Shown one piece after another: positions 4,869-6,778 of a stretch of 6,778 bases of DNA. Under the pieces are notes generated by a model that was not told the DNA's origin, did no database searches, and saw only the letters and a program-made list of their open reading frames with translations. Origin of the DNA: Gammaproteobacteria bacterium (GTDB taxonomy: Bacteria > Pseudomonadota > Gammaproteobacteria > Eutrophobiales > Eutrophobiaceae); assembly GCA_018676275.1 (NCBI GenBank), contig JABHFC010000430.1, positions 1-6,778 on the forward strand. The letters are read 5' to 3'. How positions within the stretch are numbered: the stretch's first letter is position 1; each line of letters starts with the position of its first letter. A program made the translations under genes and the position numbers.

Positions 4869-6778
4869 TCATAAGGCATTGATATATTCTGCGACTTCAT
4901 TCATTAAGGAATCAATTTTCGGCGTTTCAGAGTCAATTGTTTCCCATTCCGTTTTCTTACCTGCCGTCTCAAGTGCCTGGCATAAGTCCGCTAAATCATT
5001 GGCACCAATGCTACGGGCTGAGGATTTCAATTTATGAGCTGCCTGCTGAACCGCTTCAGCAGAACGAGCTTCCCAACCATCTTTTATCTCTATGATAATG
5101 TCACGTGAGGGTTTAACAAACTCAACGAGAATTTCCCTGAAGGTTTCTTGATCGTCGCCAAACATACTTTTTAAAGCACTTTCGTCTATCGGTGAATCAT
5201 CGGCTTCAGCAATTGCCGCCGTGTTTAACAATATCTCACCGGTAATCGGGTCTATATCCTGTATGGGTTTGGGCATCCAGCGCCGAAGCTTTTCTCGTAG
5301 TTCTTTCATGTCGATTGGTTTCGACATGTAGTCATCCATTCCCGCAGCGAGACAACGCTCTGCTTCACCCTGAAGTGCATTAGCCGTAATAGCAACAATA
5401 GGCACTCTTTTGTCAGAGCCTTCTTCATCTTTGCGGATAGCACCGGTCAATTCAAAGCCGTCCATGTTTGGCATATGGCAGTCAGTCAAAAGAATCGCAT
5501 ACTCGCCTTGACGCCACGCTTCCAGAGCAAGTTTTCCGTCATCAGCCATTTCGCAGGCATAACCGAGAAGGTTTAATTGCCGACCTACTACATCACGATT
5601 TGTCGGATTATCTTCTGCAACCAGAATAAGAGTGCCAAGCTGTTTCGCGACATCCACGGTAGGAGCTTTACCCGCAGCTTTTAAATCTTCCACCTCTTCT
5701 TCGTAGTGGACTTCCGGGCTGGCCCTGCCCGCAGCGATTGCTACTGCGGATAAAAACGCAGCACGTCGTAATGGATTAACGTCAATACAGACACTCTCTG
5801 GTGAGTCCAGTCGTGCCATACGACGTTTACCTGTCAGTAAAGACACAAACCTGGAATTTTTAATATTCTTATCCTTAGCGGCCTGGTCTCGCAGGGGAAA
5901 TTGTACTTCCCTTGGCCATTGTGGTCCCAGCACTACTATATCAAACGGATTTCCTGCCTCAGCAGCGGTACGGCATGTATCAAGACAATTATTAATATCA
6001 TCAATTGAAGCAGTATCAGCGTGCCAATATTCAAGATAGCTTTGTAAAATTGACTGTTCAGTAGCGTCATCAACAACAATCAATATATTAAGTCCTTTTA
6101 GATCCGATACATTACTGTGTTCCAGTACCTTGTCACACTTTTGAAATGGAATAGTTACACTAAACCTGGACCCTTCTCCAAGTTTACTTTCAACAGCTAT
6201 TTCACCTCCCATCATATCAGTGAGTCGTTGACAGATAGATAAACCTAAACCTGTGCCGCCGTACTTACGAGTGGTGGATGTTTCAGCCTGTGAAAATGCT
6301 TCAAATAATTTTTCCTGAGCTAATTCCGAAATACCTATGCCATTATCAATAACACTAAAACGAATTAATAATTGTTCAGTATTATCACCTGTTATTTCCT
6401 CAACCTTTATTACAACGTTTCCTTCTTCAGTGAATTTAACTGCATTACCACCCAGGTTGATCAAAACCTGACGGATTCTTACTGAATCACCCGAGACGAA
6501 TTGCGGCAAGCATGGATCAATATAGGTAACGAGACGTACTCCTTTTCGATCAGCATTTGTTGCCATGGTTTGCGCGGAACCCTCAACCACTTCCGTGATT
6601 GACATGGGGACGGACTCAATATCAAGTTTACCAGCCTCTATTTTAGAGAAATCCAGAATGTCATTAATTATTGTTAATAAGGACTGTCCTGAGTCAGAAA
6701 TCGTCTGCAACATCTGCGTCTGTTCCTTATTCATTTCTGTCTGACGTAGTAAATCAACCATGCCGATAACACCATTCA
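4869..6778 (-). CDS. Hybrid sensor histidine kinase (HisKA end, HATPase, pseudo-receiver, receiver, HPt), N-terminus outside window
   Basis: BarA/ArcB-style phosphorelay kinase. The frame is open through base 6778. Codons for NGVIG precede the Met at 6761, which is the internal Met of the HisKA stretch (RTPxNGVIGM), so the true start and the phospho-accepting His are outside. Residues are numbered from that Met. The HisKA tail is at 1-45 (DILDFSKIEAGKL). HATPase_c is at about 90-206, with N box N102/N106, DNGIG at 139-143 and GGTGLGL at 168-174. Receiver 1 is at about 224-345; it keeps an acidic pair (D231, D232) but has Gly279 where the phosphorylated Asp belongs and lacks the KP lysine. Receiver 2 is at about 377-497 and intact (E383/D384, D427 in LLTDCHMPNMDG, T459, K481). 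The HPt domain is at about 525-630 with His576 in AAHKLKSSAR. Phosphate should pass from His to D427 to H576 and then to an unseen response regulator. The signal is unknown. Confidence 0.92.
   Translation of the reverse strand, partial: NGVIGMVDLLRQTEMNKEQTQMLQTISDSGQSLLTIINDILDFSKIEAGKLDIESVPMSITEVVEGSAQTMATNADRKGVRLVTYIDPCLPQFVSGDSVRIRQVLINLGGNAVKFTEEGNVVIKVEEITGDNTEQLLIRFSVIDNGIGISELAQEKLFEAFSQAETSTTRKYGGTGLGLSICQRLTDMMGGEIAVESKLGEGSRFSVTIPFQKCDKVLEHSNVSDLKGLNILIVVDDATEQSILQSYLEYWHADTASIDDINNCLDTCRTAAEAGNPFDIVVLGPQWPREVQFPLRDQAAKDKNIKNSRFVSLLTGKRRMARLDSPESVCIDVNPLRRAAFLSAVAIAAGRASPEVHYEEEVEDLKAAGKAPTVDVAKQLGTLILVAEDNPTNRDVVGRQLNLLGYACEMADDGKLALEAWRQGEYAILLTDCHMPNMDGFELTGAIRKDEEGSDKRVPIVAITANALQGEAERCLAAGMDDYMSKPIDMKELREKLRRWMPKPIQDIDPITGEILLNTAAIAEADDSPIDESALKSMFGDDQETFREILVEFVKPSRDIIIEIKDGWEARSAEAVQQAAHKLKSSARSIGANDLADLCQALETAGKKTEWETIDSETPKIDSLMNEVAEYINAL

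Noticed and set aside
6759..6761. ATG at 6761 as start of the histidine kinase
   Set aside because: The frame remains open upstream and encodes NGVIG before this Met, matching the HisKA consensus around the phospho-acceptor His, so the gene continues past the window edge.

Overview
The window looks like chromosome from a Pseudomonadota bacterium, most likely a gammaproteobacterium of moderate to low GC. This rests on protein style (a BoxR/BoxC pair, a BarA/ArcB-type hybrid kinase, a TolB-like/TPR regulator) and on AT-rich spacers, not on any phylogenetic marker. Five protein genes are present, all on the minus strand, so the order of transcription is from high to low coordinates. Coding density is high and no gap exceeds about 215 bases. 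No RNA gene, mobile element, CRISPR array or origin was seen.

Right end (4869-6778): the C-terminal part of a large hybrid sensor histidine kinase, cut by the window edge just after the phospho-accepting histidine region. In order it carries the end of HisKA, HATPase_c, a degenerate receiver, an intact receiver and an HPt domain. Its sensor part and signal are outside the window.

Middle (1519-4717): a two-gene unit. A major facilitator exporter of the EntS/MFS_3 type with a soluble C-terminal domain is followed 13 bases later by a cytoplasmic protein that joins a winged-helix-like N-terminal domain, a TolB-like domain and TPR repeats. They are probably co-transcribed. The substrate and signal cannot be read from the sequence.

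Left end (1-1305): the start of a benzoate (box pathway) operon. boxR encodes a transcriptional regulator made of an XRE helix-turn-helix fused to a shikimate-kinase-like effector domain. Its stop overlaps the start of boxC (2,3-epoxybenzoyl-CoA dihydrolase), which runs off the window. BoxR/BzdR proteins are known to sense benzoyl-CoA, and boxC performs the ring-opening step of aerobic CoA-dependent benzoate breakdown, so regulator and enzyme probably share one transcript. The 213-base spacer upstream of boxR has a perfect TATAAT close to the start codon and an 8-base palindrome containing TGCA at about the -35 position, which would suit an autoregulatory operator.

I found no clearly unprecedented system. 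The points most worth a second look are the boxR promoter region, the altered substrate pocket of BoxR, the pseudo-receiver of the kinase, and the pairing of the exporter with the TolB/TPR regulator.
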